Below, piece after piece: positions 10,368 to 20,507 of a stretch of 56,376 nucleotides of DNA. This DNA is from Massilia psychrophila. Lineage in GTDB: Bacteria; Pseudomonadota; Gammaproteobacteria; Burkholderiales; Burkholderiaceae_D. The position numbers and the translations under genes are program-made. The notes beneath the pieces were generated by a model, which searched no databases, was not told the DNA's origin, and saw nothing but the letters and a program-made list of their open reading frames with translations. Position 1 is the stretch's first letter. Each line of letters opens with the position of its first letter. The stretch spans positions 1 through 56,376 of the forward strand of contig NZ_PDOB01000029.1 in the NCBI RefSeq assembly GCF_002760665.1, written 5' to 3'.

Positions 10368-11312
10368 ATGAATAAGTTGCTGGCGATGGAAATATTTGTC
10401 CAGGTAGTCGATGCCGGCGGCTTTACGCGCGCCGCCGACCATTTGCAGATGCCCAAGGCGACTGTGTCGACCATGGTCCAGATGCTGGAGAAGACGCTCG
10501 AGGTCAAGCTGCTGCACCGCACCACGCGCCAGGTCAGCGTGACCACCGACGGCGCCGCCTATTACGAACGCTGCTTGCGCATTCTGGCCGACGTGCGCGA
10601 AGCGGAAGAATCGTTGTCGCGCAACCGCGCCAACCCCGGCGGACGGCTGCGGGTCGACGTGGCGACGGCAATCGCCAACGACATCATCATCCCCGCCCTG
10701 CCCGATTTTTTCGCGCGCTATCCCGGCATCGCGCTCGAACTGGGCTGCGGCGACCGCCCGGTCGACCTGATCGAGGAAGGTGTCGACTGCGCCATTCGCG
10801 GCGGCGCACTGCCCGAGTCAAGCCTGATCGCGCGGCGTATCGGGGTGGTGCATTTCGTCACCTGCGCGACCCCCGCCTACCTCGACCTGCACGGCCGGCC
10901 AGGCCATCCGAGCGAGCTGGCGTCTCACCGCTGCGTCAACTATTTTTCGTCAAAAACGGGTAAGATCCACGACTGGGATTTTACCCGCGGCGGCGAAAAG
11001 GTCACCATCGCGGTGCCGGCCAGTCTGGCGCTGAACGACACCACGGCCTACGTCAGCGCAGGCCTGGCAGGCATCGGCATCATGCAGATGGCCGGCTTCT
11101 CGATGGACGCGCACCTGGCCTCGGGCAGGCTCGAACTGCTGCTCGAGGACTGGGTCAGCGCGCCGCTGCCGGTGCACGTGGTATACCCTCACAATCGCCA
11201 CCTGTCGGCCAAGGTGCGCGTATTCGTCGAGTGGGTGGCCGACCTGTTCATGACCCACCCGGGTTTTCAAACCAAGGCGCCAGTGCGGCGCCCCATTTTA
11301 GTAAAGGCCTGA
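10368..11312 (+). CDS. LysR-family transcriptional regulator
   Basis: A 314-residue LysR regulator of the CrgA/DsdC-like group: a winged helix-turn-helix at residues 1-60 (FTRAADHLQMPKATVSTMVQ), then a two-lobed effector-binding domain (GGRLRVDVA onwards) and a basic C-terminal tail. It is divergent from the 67-aa peptide/hydrolase operon, with 145 bases between them where its operator would be expected. It is followed after one base by a D-2-hydroxyacid dehydrogenase gene on the same strand, so it probably controls itself and both transcripts. The effector is unknown, perhaps a hydroxy acid. Confidence 0.92.
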   Translation: MNKLLAMEIFVQVVDAGGFTRAADHLQMPKATVSTMVQMLEKTLEVKLLHRTTRQVSVTTDGAAYYERCLRILADVREAEESLSRNRANPGGRLRVDVATAIANDIIIPALPDFFARYPGIALELGCGDRPVDLIEEGVDCAIRGGALPESSLIARRIGVVHFVTCATPAYLDLHGRPGHPSELASHRCVNYFSSKTGKIHDWDFTRGGEKVTIAVPASLALNDTTAYVSAGLAGIGIMQMAGFSMDAHLASGRLELLLEDWVSAPLPVHVVYPHNRHLSAKVRVFVEWVADLFMTHPGFQTKAPVRRPILVKA

Positions 11313-11313
11313 C

Positions 11314-12273
11314 ATGCCCCCACAAATTCAGAACATCGTTTTCCTCGACCGCGACAGCCTGCCGGCCAGCGTGCGCCCACCAAAGTTCGCCCACCAGTGG
11401 CGCGATTACGCCGCCACCCAGGCAGCAGAGGTGGCCGAACGGCTGCTCGGGGCCACCATCGCCATCACCAACAAGGTGCCGGTGCGCGCCGCCGACATCG
11501 CGCGCCTGCCGGACCTGAAGATGATCGCGGTGGCCGCCACCGGCACCGACAACGTCGACCTGGCGGCCTGCCGCGAGCGCGGCATCGTGGTGTCGAACAT
11601 CCGCAATTATTCGCTCGTGTCGGTGCCGGAACACTGTTTTGCGATGATCCTGGCGCTGCGCCGCAACCTGCGTGCCTACTGCGCCGACGTCGACGCCGGC
11701 CTGTGGCAGCAATCAAAGCAGTTCTGCCTGTTCGATCATCCGATCGGCGACCTGGCCGGCAGCCGGCTGGGGATCGTCGGCTACGGCGCGCTCGGGCACA
11801 AGGTGGCGCAGCTGGGGCGCGCCTTCGGCATGCACGTGTGCGTGGCGTCGCGTTCGCCCGTAGCCGAGCCCGACGTCACCAACATGGCGCTCGACGAACT
11901 ATTGCGCACCTGCGACGTGGTGAGCCTGCACCTGCCGCTTAACGACCAGACCCGCAACATGATCGGCGCGCCGGAGCTTGCGCTAATGAAGCCGACGGCG
12001 CTCTTGATCAATACCGCGCGCGGCGGGCTGGTCGACGAGGCGGCGCTGGCCCAGGCGCTGCGCCAGGGGACAATCGGCGGCGCCGGCTTCGACGTATTGA
12101 GCCGCGAGCCGCCGGCGCCCGACAATCCGCTGCTTGGCGTGCGCCAGCCGAATTTCATGTTGACGCCGCACGTGGCATGGGCGAGCGCCGGGGCGATGCA
12201 GACGCTGGCCGACATGCTGGTCGATAATGTCGAGGCGTTTGTGGCGGGGACGCCGCTTAATGCGGTGGGGTAA
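11314..12273 (+). CDS. D-2-hydroxyacid dehydrogenase (glycerate/hydroxypyruvate reductase-like)
   Basis: A 319-residue NAD(P)-dependent oxidoreductase. The Rossmann motif GIVGYGALG lies near residue 150. The catalytic trio of the family is visible: Arg in INTARGGLVDE, Glu in LSREPPAP and His in LTPHVAW. The length and the SLHLPLNDQTRNMI line fit the glycerate dehydrogenase/hydroxypyruvate reductase subgroup, but substrate cannot be fixed from sequence. It starts one base after the LysR stop, so the two form an operon. It converges on lldD, with a shared hairpin between them. Confidence 0.9.
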   Translation: MPPQIQNIVFLDRDSLPASVRPPKFAHQWRDYAATQAAEVAERLLGATIAITNKVPVRAADIARLPDLKMIAVAATGTDNVDLAACRERGIVVSNIRNYSLVSVPEHCFAMILALRRNLRAYCADVDAGLWQQSKQFCLFDHPIGDLAGSRLGIVGYGALGHKVAQLGRAFGMHVCVASRSPVAEPDVTNMALDELLRTCDVVSLHLPLNDQTRNMIGAPELALMKPTALLINTARGGLVDEAALAQALRQGTIGGAGFDVLSREPPAPDNPLLGVRQPNFMLTPHVAWASAGAMQTLADMLVDNVEAFVAGTPLNAVG

Positions 12274-12282
12274 TTTATGAAA

Positions 12283-12313
12283 AATGGGGTCCTCGCGAGC
12301 GCGGAGACCCCAT
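12283..12313. terminator. Hairpin between convergent genes
   Basis: AATGGGGTC pairs with GACCCCATT around a GC-rich loop. A short T5 run follows eight bases later. It lies between the D-2-hydroxyacid dehydrogenase and lldD stops and probably terminates from both sides. Confidence 0.7.
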
Positions 12314-12322
12314 TGCCGGTTT

Positions 12323-13468
12323 TTAAAACGTCCCCGGCAACAAAATATTCTTGTCCACCCGATTGACGTCCCTCAGCCCGCAAAACGCCATCGTCAAATC
12401 AAGTTCGTTGCGAATGATCTCGAGGCATTTGGTGACGCCCTTTTCGCCGCCGGCACCCAAGCCATACAGGAAAGGCCGGCCGATATAGACGCCCTTCGCG
12501 CCCAGCGCCAGCGCGCGGATGACGTCCTGGCCCGAGCGGATGCCGCCATCCATGTGCACTTCGATCTGGCCGCCTACCGCGTCGACGATCGCCGGCAGCG
12601 CGCCGATGGACGATTGCGCGCCATCGAGCTGGCGGCCGCCGTGGTTCGACACGATCAGGGCATCGGCGCCGCTGGCGGCGGCTAGTTTCGCATCAAGCAC
12701 GTCCATGATGCCCTTGATGATCAGCTTGCCGCCCCAGCGTTGCTTGACCCACGCCACGTCGTCCCACGACATGGCCGGATCGAACTGCTGCGAGGTCCAC
12801 GACGACAGCGACGACATGTCCGACACCGCGCTGGCATGGCCGATGATGTTGCCGAAGCCGCGGCGCTTGGTCCCCAGCATGCCCATGCACCAGGCCGGCT
12901 TGGTCATCAGGTTGACGATGTTCGCCAGCGTCATTTTCGGCGGCGCCGTCATGCCGTTGCGGATGTCCTTGTGGCGTTGGCCCAGCACTTGAAGGTCGAG
13001 CGTGAGCACCAGCGCCGAGCACTTCGCGGCGCGCGCGCGTTCGATCAGGCGCTCGATGAACGGCCGGTCCTTCATCACGTACAGCTGGAACCAGAAAGGT
13101 TTGCTGGTGTTGGCGGCGACGTCCTCGATCGAACAGATGCTCATGGTCGAGAGCGTGAACGGCACGCCGAATTTTTCGGCGGCGCGCGCGGCGAGGATCT
13201 CGCCGTCCGGATGCTGCATGCCGGTCAGCCCGGTCGGCGCCAGCGCCACCGGCATCGCCACTTCCTGGCCGATCATGGTGGTGCGCAGGCTGCGGTTCTC
13301 GAGGTTGACGGCGACGCGCTGGCGGAACTTGATCTTGCCGAAGTCCTCCTCGTTGGCGCGGTAGGTCGATTCGGTCCACGAGCCGGCATCTGCATAATCG
13401 TAAAACATGCGCGGCACCCGTTTCTTTGCGAGCACGCGCAAGTCTTCGATTGTGGTGATAGTGGTCAT
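12323..13468 (-). CDS. lldD: FMN-dependent L-lactate dehydrogenase
   Basis: A 381-residue alpha-hydroxyacid dehydrogenase of the LldD/glycolate oxidase family, oxidising L-lactate to pyruvate with electrons passed to the respiratory chain. The FMN-binding and catalytic lines are visible: YYDYADAG-like N-terminus (FYDYADAGSWTE), APTGLTGMQHPDGE, the active-site His and Arg in SNHGGRQLD, and the FMN phosphate loop MDGGIRSGQDVIRALALGA. The length is normal. The start ATG has GAGGA upstream. It works with LldP, encoded about 7 kb away, to give growth on lactate. Confidence 0.93.
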   Translation of the reverse strand: MTTITTIEDLRVLAKKRVPRMFYDYADAGSWTESTYRANEEDFGKIKFRQRVAVNLENRSLRTTMIGQEVAMPVALAPTGLTGMQHPDGEILAARAAEKFGVPFTLSTMSICSIEDVAANTSKPFWFQLYVMKDRPFIERLIERARAAKCSALVLTLDLQVLGQRHKDIRNGMTAPPKMTLANIVNLMTKPAWCMGMLGTKRRGFGNIIGHASAVSDMSSLSSWTSQQFDPAMSWDDVAWVKQRWGGKLIIKGIMDVLDAKLAAASGADALIVSNHGGRQLDGAQSSIGALPAIVDAVGGQIEVHMDGGIRSGQDVIRALALGAKGVYIGRPFLYGLGAGGEKGVTKCLEIIRNELDLTMAFCGLRDVNRVDKNILLPGTF

Positions 13469-13738
13469 GGGGGCGATCCTCGCAAATTTTTCAAGCCCAT
13501 AATCTACCAGAAGTGGAGGCCGGAAAATGATCTTTCCGCTGCGCCGCTATGCCGCTCTGGACAAACCCGCCACGTCACTTTACAATGCTGCTTCTTCGGA
13601 GGAGCAAGCGCTCCGGACACGATTGCATCGCCCGTCAATGGCGGCGCAAACGGAACACCAGGCAAAGAAATGTTGCTTTAGAAATGGGCCAGTTAGCTCT
13701 TTCCGAAGCAGGATGAAACTGCTAAAATGTTTGCTTTC

Positions 13739-13815
13739 GCGGCTGTAGCTCAGTTGGATAGAGTACTTGGCTACGAACCAAGGGGTCGTGGGTTCAATTC
13801 CTGCCAGCCGCACCA
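13739..13815 (+). tRNA. tRNA-Arg (anticodon ACG)
   Basis: A 77-base cloverleaf including an encoded CCA. The acceptor stem is GCGGCTG/CAGCCGC, the anticodon arm CTTGG-CTACGAA-CCAAG with anticodon ACG, and the T arm carries GGTTCAATTCC. A TAAAAT box lies 11 bases upstream, with only a weak -35. ACG tRNA-Arg reads CGU/CGC/CGA after deamination. Confidence 0.97.
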
Positions 13816-13857
13816 AAATTCGTCAGATTGTAAATCGCAAGAAATACAAGCAGAAAC

Positions 13858-13891
13858 AGACTCAGGTCGCTCACGCTCCTGGGTCTTTTTT
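13858..13891 (+). terminator. Terminator of the first tRNA-Arg
   Basis: AGACTCAGG pairs with CCTGGGTCT (one G-U pair), followed by a T run. It ends the tRNA transcript. Confidence 0.88.
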
Positions 13892-14012
13892 CTTTGCGCG
13901 CGCGGTGTGCACTGCCGGCAGTTACGGCGCAGCGGCAGACCAAATTAATCGGACCGATTGCGCAGGCGGTGGCAAAACGGGCGGCGCGCCAGACCAGCGG
14001 GGCAACCATGTC

Positions 14013-14468
14013 TCATCCTTCAGGCGAAATGTCATGCCCAGCCCTGTTCGACGCCTTGACGCCGCGGTTCTTCATCGTCGCCGGTGGCCCCTCCGGTCCA
14101 ATCGGCCCACCCTGATTGCGCTGCTCGACAACGACATCCAAACGCTGCCTTGCCCGGTCGCGGATCTCGGTGAGTTCGGCAATACGTTGTTCGAGCTCGT
14201 CTACCTTGGCTTGGTAAAGACGGATCACATCGGCGCAAATGCGCTTCCTGGAACGCTCATCGAGCATCGAGGCCACCGGGCGAATTTCATCGAGATTGAA
14301 GCCGTTGCGAAGCAGTACCCGGATGCGCATGACGTGTTCGACTGCCGCCTCGTCGAACTGGCGATAGCCATTCCCACGGCGGATGGACATCAACAGGCCA
14401 CATCGTTCGTAGTGACGAATCACGCGCACGCTGCACAGGGTTTTCTTTGCCAACTCACCAATTAACAT
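14013..14468 (-). CDS. MerR-family transcriptional regulator
   Basis: A 151-residue regulator. The N-terminal winged helix matches MerR (MLIGELAKKTLCSVRVIRHYE), followed by the GYRQFDEAAVEHVMRIRVL line and a long dimerisation helix (about 80-125). The tail is Gly/Pro-rich (GGPIGPEGPP). No Cys cluster for metals is seen, so it may be of the multidrug or redox type. The start at 14468 is chosen because homologues begin MxIGELA; the frame stays open upstream. It lies on the reverse strand between the two tRNA-Arg repeats, downstream of an NTF2-like gene and probably co-transcribed with it. Confidence 0.87.
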   Translation of the reverse strand: MLIGELAKKTLCSVRVIRHYERCGLLMSIRRGNGYRQFDEAAVEHVMRIRVLLRNGFNLDEIRPVASMLDERSRKRICADVIRLYQAKVDELEQRIAELTEIRDRARQRLDVVVEQRNQGGPIGPEGPPATMKNRGVKASNRAGHDISPEG

Positions 14469-14592
14469 CACGATTGCTCCATTGGGTACGCGAGACCGCT
14501 CAAGACAAGCGCCAACTACATGTGGGCACGTGGGCCCGTCCGCACTGAACAGACAGGCCTGGATCACCGTAGTGTAGCGCAATCCTCACCAG

Positions 14593-15174
14593 CTATTTGA
14601 AGCCTTTTGCGGCATCCCCCTTCGTTATCGGATGGTCCGGGGTTTCGCTGTCCCACGTCGCCGACAAGACACACCAACGCTTCCCATCGTTCAACAGCTG
14701 GAAACTGTTGATCCCGCGGCCCTGGACAGGACCGTCCGGATGCTCGCGTGTTTCATAGGCGCTCCAGACATGGGCAATATGGCCGAAGCGTTGGACGCGC
14801 TGGAACATCTCGCGTTCATAGAAGCCGCGATGGGCGAACAGGCGCTTGTTCAGCTCGATGAACTCGGTGAGCGCTTGCGGCGCCGCGGCGAATACCATGG
14901 CACTGCCGTGCTGGGTCGGCGTAATCAGGGCGCCTGGTGCATGCAGGCGTTCCAGGCGCGCCCAGTCATGCGCGCTGTCGGCAGGTCCCGACACGATCTC
15001 GTAGAGGGCCCTGACCAGGCTTCCCGGATTGGCCGCAGCGGGATCGGCCCGCTGCGTGCCGCAGGCCGGCTGTTCGGCCCGGGCTGCTTCCCCGGCCCGT
15101 GACGATGCCGGCAAGACGGTCAGCAAGAGCAGCGAGGCGAGCATGGCGCCGGCGTGGATTTTGACTAATTTCAT
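14593..15174 (-). CDS. Exported SnoaL/NTF2-like protein
   Basis: A 193-residue protein. It has a Sec signal peptide (MKLVKIHAGAMLASLLLLTVLPASSRA) and then a small domain with the look of a DUF4440/SnoaL-like fold, a cone-shaped alpha+beta barrel: LVRALYEIVSGPADSAHDW, LHAPGALITPTQ, and the closing strands GINSFQLLNDGKRWCVLSATWDSE. Such proteins bind or convert small molecules; the substrate is unknown. The start at 15174 gives a proper signal peptide; the frame also extends upstream. The MerR gene follows 124 bases downstream on the same strand. Confidence 0.75.
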   Translation of the reverse strand: MKLVKIHAGAMLASLLLLTVLPASSRAGEAARAEQPACGTQRADPAAANPGSLVRALYEIVSGPADSAHDWARLERLHAPGALITPTQHGSAMVFAAAPQALTEFIELNKRLFAHRGFYEREMFQRVQRFGHIAHVWSAYETREHPDGPVQGRGINSFQLLNDGKRWCVLSATWDSETPDHPITKGDAAKGFK

Positions 15175-15315
15175 CGGATTGACCTTGTGTTCGTTCAGGC
15201 AGAATTTGCCCGACTCGTAACGCAGGCTAAAGCGTGACACCAGTGTCATGGTCAAGAGAAATGTCGGCGACGACAATCAGGACGTTCTCGGTGCCCTGCC
15301 GCGAATTATTTCGTC

Positions 15316-15344
15316 TTGGCGATCCGCCAAACCCCTGCTATAAT
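15316..15344 (+). promoter_or_regulatory. Sigma-70 promoter of the second tRNA-Arg
   Basis: TTGGCG (15316-15321) and a perfect TATAAT (15339-15344) are 17 bases apart and end ten bases before the tRNA. This is a stronger promoter than the one before the first copy. Confidence 0.85.
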
Positions 15345-15354
15345 CTTGTCTTTC

Positions 15355-15431
15355 GCGGCTGTAGCTCAGTTGGATAGAGTACTTGGCTACGAACCAAGGG
15401 GTCGTGGGTTCAATTCCTGCCAGCCGCACCA
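15355..15431 (+). tRNA. tRNA-Arg (anticodon ACG), second copy
   Basis: Identical in all 77 bases to the tRNA at 13739-13815, including the encoded CCA. Confidence 0.97.
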
Positions 15432-15473
15432 AAATTCGTCAGATTGTAGATCGCAAGAAATACAAGCAGAAAC

Positions 15474-15508
15474 AGACTCAGGTAGCTCACGCTTCCTGGG
15501 TCTTTTTT
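15474..15508 (+). terminator. Terminator of the second tRNA-Arg
   Basis: Same hairpin as in the first copy, AGACTCAGG with CCTGGGTCT, loop one base longer, followed by T6. Confidence 0.88.
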
Positions 15509-15587
15509 GTTTGCGCCTCGCCCTTGCGTTTGCGCTGCCACAATTAAAAATCCGAGCAGGCGTTGCGCTGGCCCGGTAGCCTTATAG

Positions 15588-15732
15588 TTAAAAAACGTAA
15601 CTCATCGAGTGATGTTTGGCGTTATTTCTGTCACTTCCAGCAATGGCAAAAACCTGCTCTGACGCGGGGGAAGGTGAACTCCACACAGGACTGCTCCCCG
15701 TATTCATGTAAGACCAGGCTTACGTTTTTTAA
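15588..15732. repeat. 145-bp segment bounded by 13-bp perfect inverted repeats
   Basis: TTAAAAAACGTAA at 15588-15600 is exactly inverted as TTACGTTTTTTAA at 15720-15732. The 119 bases inside have no convincing ORF. It sits in the otherwise empty 15432-15963 interval before the PEP-CTERM gene. It could be a small non-autonomous element or a pair of operator sites; no target duplication is evident. Confidence 0.6.
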
Positions 15733-15963
15733 GCAAGTGTCACAATCTTTACCTCGAGAATATGAAAAAACTTCGCTTCTCCTATGAAGCGTCCATTATT
15801 CGTATGCACGACAGGAAATCAATTGACGGGAGGACTGTTTCGCCCATTTCGCGCACGAGCCAAACCTGCAACCGCTTTCGCAGGCAGCTGCGCTAGCATG
15901 AAGTACCCCCCGATTTTTGATAACCCTGCTGCTTGTTGCGGCTGTTTTTTGCGAGGTAACAAT

Positions 15964-16506
15964 ATGAAAAGCTCAAAATCCTTGATTGCTGCAATTGTGC
16001 TGGCGACTGCGTCGCTCGGCGCAGGCGTGGCCAAGGCGCAAGTGATCGTCACGCCGGACCAGGCACTGGACCTGGTGGGAACCAGTGCCTTCTTCGGCGA
16101 CGCCTTTGACGTCAACCTTCGGGGCAACACGTTCTCCGAAAATTTCACGTTCTCGGTTACCGGCATACCGGCCAACCTCGATGCGATCGTCTCGTCGATC
16201 AGCCGCACTGCGGCCACCGGCCTCGACATCACCGGGCTGGGGCTGTTTTCCAGTACGGGCAGGCAAGTAGCGCTGGGCTCGTCGCAAAGTACCGGCGCGA
16301 TCGACATCTGGACCGTGACGAGCGATAACCTGGCGCTGGGCAGCTATTACCTGCAAGTGAGCGGCAACCTGGTGTCGAACACTTCCGGTGCCTTTGGCGG
16401 TGCGATGATGCTGGCACCCGTGCCGGAGCCTGGCGCTTACGGCATGATGCTGGCCGGTCTGGGCGTGGTCGGCTACATCGGCCTGCGTCGGCGCAAACAG
16501 AAGTAA
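15964..16506 (+). CDS. PEP-CTERM sorting domain protein (FxDxF-type)
   Basis: A 180-residue exported protein with a signal peptide (MKSSKSLIAAIVLATASLGAGVAKA) and a beta-rich middle. The C-terminal sorting signal is VPEPGAYGMMLAGLGVVGYIGLRRRKQK-like: a PEP motif, one membrane helix and a basic tail. Proteins with this tail are processed by exosortase and are tied to exopolysaccharide production. The FFGDAFDV segment just after the signal resembles the FxDxF subgroup. The start at 15964 has GAGG upstream; an in-frame ATG at 15784 would bury the signal peptide. No exosortase gene is in the window. Confidence 0.9.
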   Translation: MKSSKSLIAAIVLATASLGAGVAKAQVIVTPDQALDLVGTSAFFGDAFDVNLRGNTFSENFTFSVTGIPANLDAIVSSISRTAATGLDITGLGLFSSTGRQVALGSSQSTGAIDIWTVTSDNLALGSYYLQVSGNLVSNTSGAFGGAMMLAPVPEPGAYGMMLAGLGVVGYIGLRRRKQK

Positions 16507-16561
16507 GGGCGGCAGCAAGCACTGAAACAGGTGCTGAAAACGCTCACTTGCCTGCAAGCGG

Positions 16562-16590
16562 AAACGGAAGCTGAACACGCTTCCGTTTTT
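16562..16590 (+). terminator. Terminator of the PEP-CTERM gene
   Basis: AAACGGAAGC and GCTTCCGTTT pair around TGAACAC, followed by a T run. Confidence 0.9.
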
Positions 16591-16639
16591 CAATCCGCTG
16601 CCTCAGGCGGCGATTCGGTGCGGGAGCGGCCGTACCGTA

Positions 16640-18534
<1,895 letters not shown>

Positions 18535-18538
<4 letters not shown>

Positions 18539-18663
18539 GGCGCTCCTTTGCTGACGTGGGTATAGCCGAGGAACTTGTAAATAGAGCCTGCTTTGACGCT
18601 GCGCTCGAACGCGTGGCAGGCGGCGAGTGCGATCGCAGAAGCCCGGAGTGATGGTTTTAGCAT
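18535..18663 (-). CDS. Possible 42-aa lipoprotein peptide coupled to the sensor kinase
   Basis: A short frame from an ATG at 18663 encodes an N-terminus with a possible lipobox (SAIALAAC, Cys at residue 16) and a polar tail. Its TGA overlaps the kinase ATG (ATGA), as in coupled genes. There is no good ribosome site, and the frame is also open far upstream, so this is only a candidate. Confidence 0.3.
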
Positions 18664-18820
18664 ACTTGCTATAGTAGAACATTTTGAACGGTATGGAACG
18701 GCGCACACGCCGAACTGCAGCAAAACGCTTGCAAAACGTTGCCAGGGCTGCCAACGCTCGCGCACGGCATTCTGAATTGCCGTTTTGAATGTCGCTGTTT
18801 TATTGAATGAAATAAAGAAG

Positions 18821-18985
18821 CTAGCCGACACCGTATTTGGCCGCCCACAAGGCCTCGTTGTCGCTGGTGTAGGGACGGTCGTAGCCGTAGACGGCGATGT
18901 CGCCCGGCTTGCAACAGCTGGCAATCGCCTCCCCGGCGTCGAGTACGACGATGTCGACCTTCCTGTGCGAAATGACTGTTGCCAT
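18821..18985 (-). CDS. Small 54-aa hypothetical protein
   Basis: The ATG at 18985 opens 54 codons ending in TAG. The product (MATVISHRKVDIVVLDAG, then EAIASCCKPGDIAVYGYDRP) looks like a soluble globular peptide: two short beta strands, a CC pair and aromatic residues near the end. Base composition is GC-rich and coding-like, in contrast to the AT-rich DNA on either side. The ribosome site is weak (AGG). I know no family. It lies 157 bases upstream of the 42-aa ORF, 282 bases upstream of the sensor kinase, on the same strand. Confidence 0.5.
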   Translation of the reverse strand: MATVISHRKVDIVVLDAGEAIASCCKPGDIAVYGYDRPYTSDNEALWAAKYGVG

Positions 18986-19505
18986 GTATCGGGAACCTGA
19001 AAAACACGGGTTGAGAATCCCACGCCACAGCCACGCATGGAAACGTTACTTTCATGATGACGACAAACTGACGAAACTGCAACTATTCCCCATCGCGACA
19101 ACTGTGATAACAAAGATAAATTTGCAAAGAAATTTTGCAATGCCGACACCACATCGCTCAGCAACGACGCCAGCTCGGCCCTGGCCGACGATAGCAGGCT
19201 GCGTGCGCACAGCGCCTGTCCCGACAGCATTTCCCGTACCACCCACAACACGTCGTGACCGACATCCGGTTGCAGCCCATCAATGGCGAGGATTGCCCGC
19301 TTTTGCTGCAACAGTTTTGCACCGCGTTTCGACTGATGGCACACACCTCTCTAACACACCATAGGCAGAAAAATGGCGATGAGCGAGTATTGCCTGCCTG
19401 GTTTTTTCGCCGGCCGCTTCCTGCTCCAACGTCGCCGCTTTGGTGTACGATTGAGCCGCTTTCAGTTACACCATTACAATTTCATCATTGGATCGACAGG
19501 GTCAT
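18986..19505. other. Mostly non-coding interval between divergent signalling genes
   Basis: About 520 bases with mixed composition. A reverse-strand frame starting at a GTG at 19344, with GAGAGG before it, could encode an Ala/Leu/Ser-rich helix (VVREMLSGQALCARSLL) but runs on through the smaller ORFs in another frame and has no recognisable end. The start region of the forward PAS-receiver gene must hold its promoter here. I see no clear hairpin. Confidence 0.4.
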
Positions 19506-20336
19506 ATGCTCGAATCTGGCAAGTTTTCCAATCTCGTCGGCGACGTCGACTGGTCGCGCAGCGCGCTGGGCGACGCCGCCGCCTGGCCCCTGTCGCTGCG
19601 GCTGACGCTCGACATCGTGTTCAATTCACCGCTGCCGATGCTGCTGTGCTGGGGGGCTGAACAGGTGGTGGTGTTCAACGAGGCCTACGCCGTCCTGGCC
19701 GGGCCGTCGCACCCGTCGGCGCCGGGAGGCGACGTGGCGGCCATGCTGCCGGCGCCGCTGGCGGCGGCGCGCGCCGCGTTCGACCAGGCGTTCGGCGGCG
19801 CCCCGGCAAGCCGGCAGCACGAGCTGCTCACCTTTATCGGCGCGCACGGCCCGGAACAGCGCGATTGCGACCTTTACTTCACGCCGATCCGCGACGAAGG
19901 CAACGACGTGCGCGGCGTGCTGTGCGCGCTCGCTGCCGGGACCCGGCCGCACGCGCCGCCCGCCGCGGACGGCCTGCGCATCCTGGTGGTCGAGGACAAC
20001 CTCGACTCGCAATTTTTGATCTGTGAAATGCTCAGCGCGTTCGGCCACGACAACGACGGCGTCGCGCACGCCGAAGCCGCGCTCGAGAAGCTCGCCAGCG
20101 GGCGCTACAACGTGCTGTTTTCCGACGTCAGCCTGCCCGGCATGTCCGGCCTCGAGCTGGCCCGCCTGGCCCTGCTGGCCGATCCGCAGTTGAAAGTGAT
20201 TTTCGCCTCCGGTTACGGCGACAGCTTGCTGCGCCAGGTCGAGTTCCCCTATCTTTCGCTGCAAAAACCGTACGAAATCGAACAACTGCAGCAGGCGCTG
20301 GCCGACATCGGCCGGCAATTGTACGCCAGCGCCTGA
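19506..20336 (+). CDS. PAS-like sensor with C-terminal receiver domain
   Basis: A 276-residue soluble protein. The N-terminal part (about 15-140) resembles the PAS-like segment found at the front of many betaproteobacterial hybrid kinases (WPLSLRLTLDIVFNSPLPMLL, then EQVVVFNEAY). The C-terminal receiver (about 155-274) has the acidic pair VVEDN, phospho-acceptor Asp207 in LFSDVSLPG and Lys in LQKPYE. There is no kinase or DNA-binding output, so it probably works with the large hybrid kinase encoded 171 bases downstream. The ATG at 19506 is preferred to an in-frame TTG at 19488 because AGGG lies before it. Confidence 0.88.
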   Translation: MLESGKFSNLVGDVDWSRSALGDAAAWPLSLRLTLDIVFNSPLPMLLCWGAEQVVVFNEAYAVLAGPSHPSAPGGDVAAMLPAPLAAARAAFDQAFGGAPASRQHELLTFIGAHGPEQRDCDLYFTPIRDEGNDVRGVLCALAAGTRPHAPPAADGLRILVVEDNLDSQFLICEMLSAFGHDNDGVAHAEAALEKLASGRYNVLFSDVSLPGMSGLELARLALLADPQLKVIFASGYGDSLLRQVEFPYLSLQKPYEIEQLQQALADIGRQLYASA

Positions 20337-20507
20337 CGGCAATTGTGTGGATACAAGTGGCTCGACTGCGCTAGAATTCTCCAGTCAGTCGACAGGCGCA
20401 AGGCGCCAACTGGATTCACCTTACAATCGCAAAGTTTTTCATGATGATTTCGAGCCGGCCAATGGGCGTTACCTGCCGCTCATCGGCCAATTGCGGGAAC
20501 CACGCCG

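Larger units (their letters stand above)
13734..13891 (+). repeat. Copy 1 of a ~158-bp tRNA-Arg plus terminator repeat
   Basis: This unit (tRNA, 3' trailer and terminator) is repeated at 15350-15508 in the same direction, with only two substitutions and one single-base insertion. The flanks beyond the unit differ. Confidence 0.95.
15350..15508 (+). repeat. Copy 2 of the ~158-bp tRNA-Arg plus terminator repeat
   Basis: Direct repeat of 13734-13891, nearly identical. Together the two copies bracket the MerR and NTF2-like genes. Confidence 0.95.

Noticed and set aside
13580-13816. Reverse ORF across the first tRNA (begins MVRLAGIEPTTPWF)
   Set aside because: This is the common false protein obtained by translating a tRNA gene backwards.
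15700-15760. Sigma-54 promoter before the PEP-CTERM gene
   Set aside because: GTGTCACAATCTTTAC resembles the -24/-12 pattern only weakly and lacks the GG/GC core spacing.
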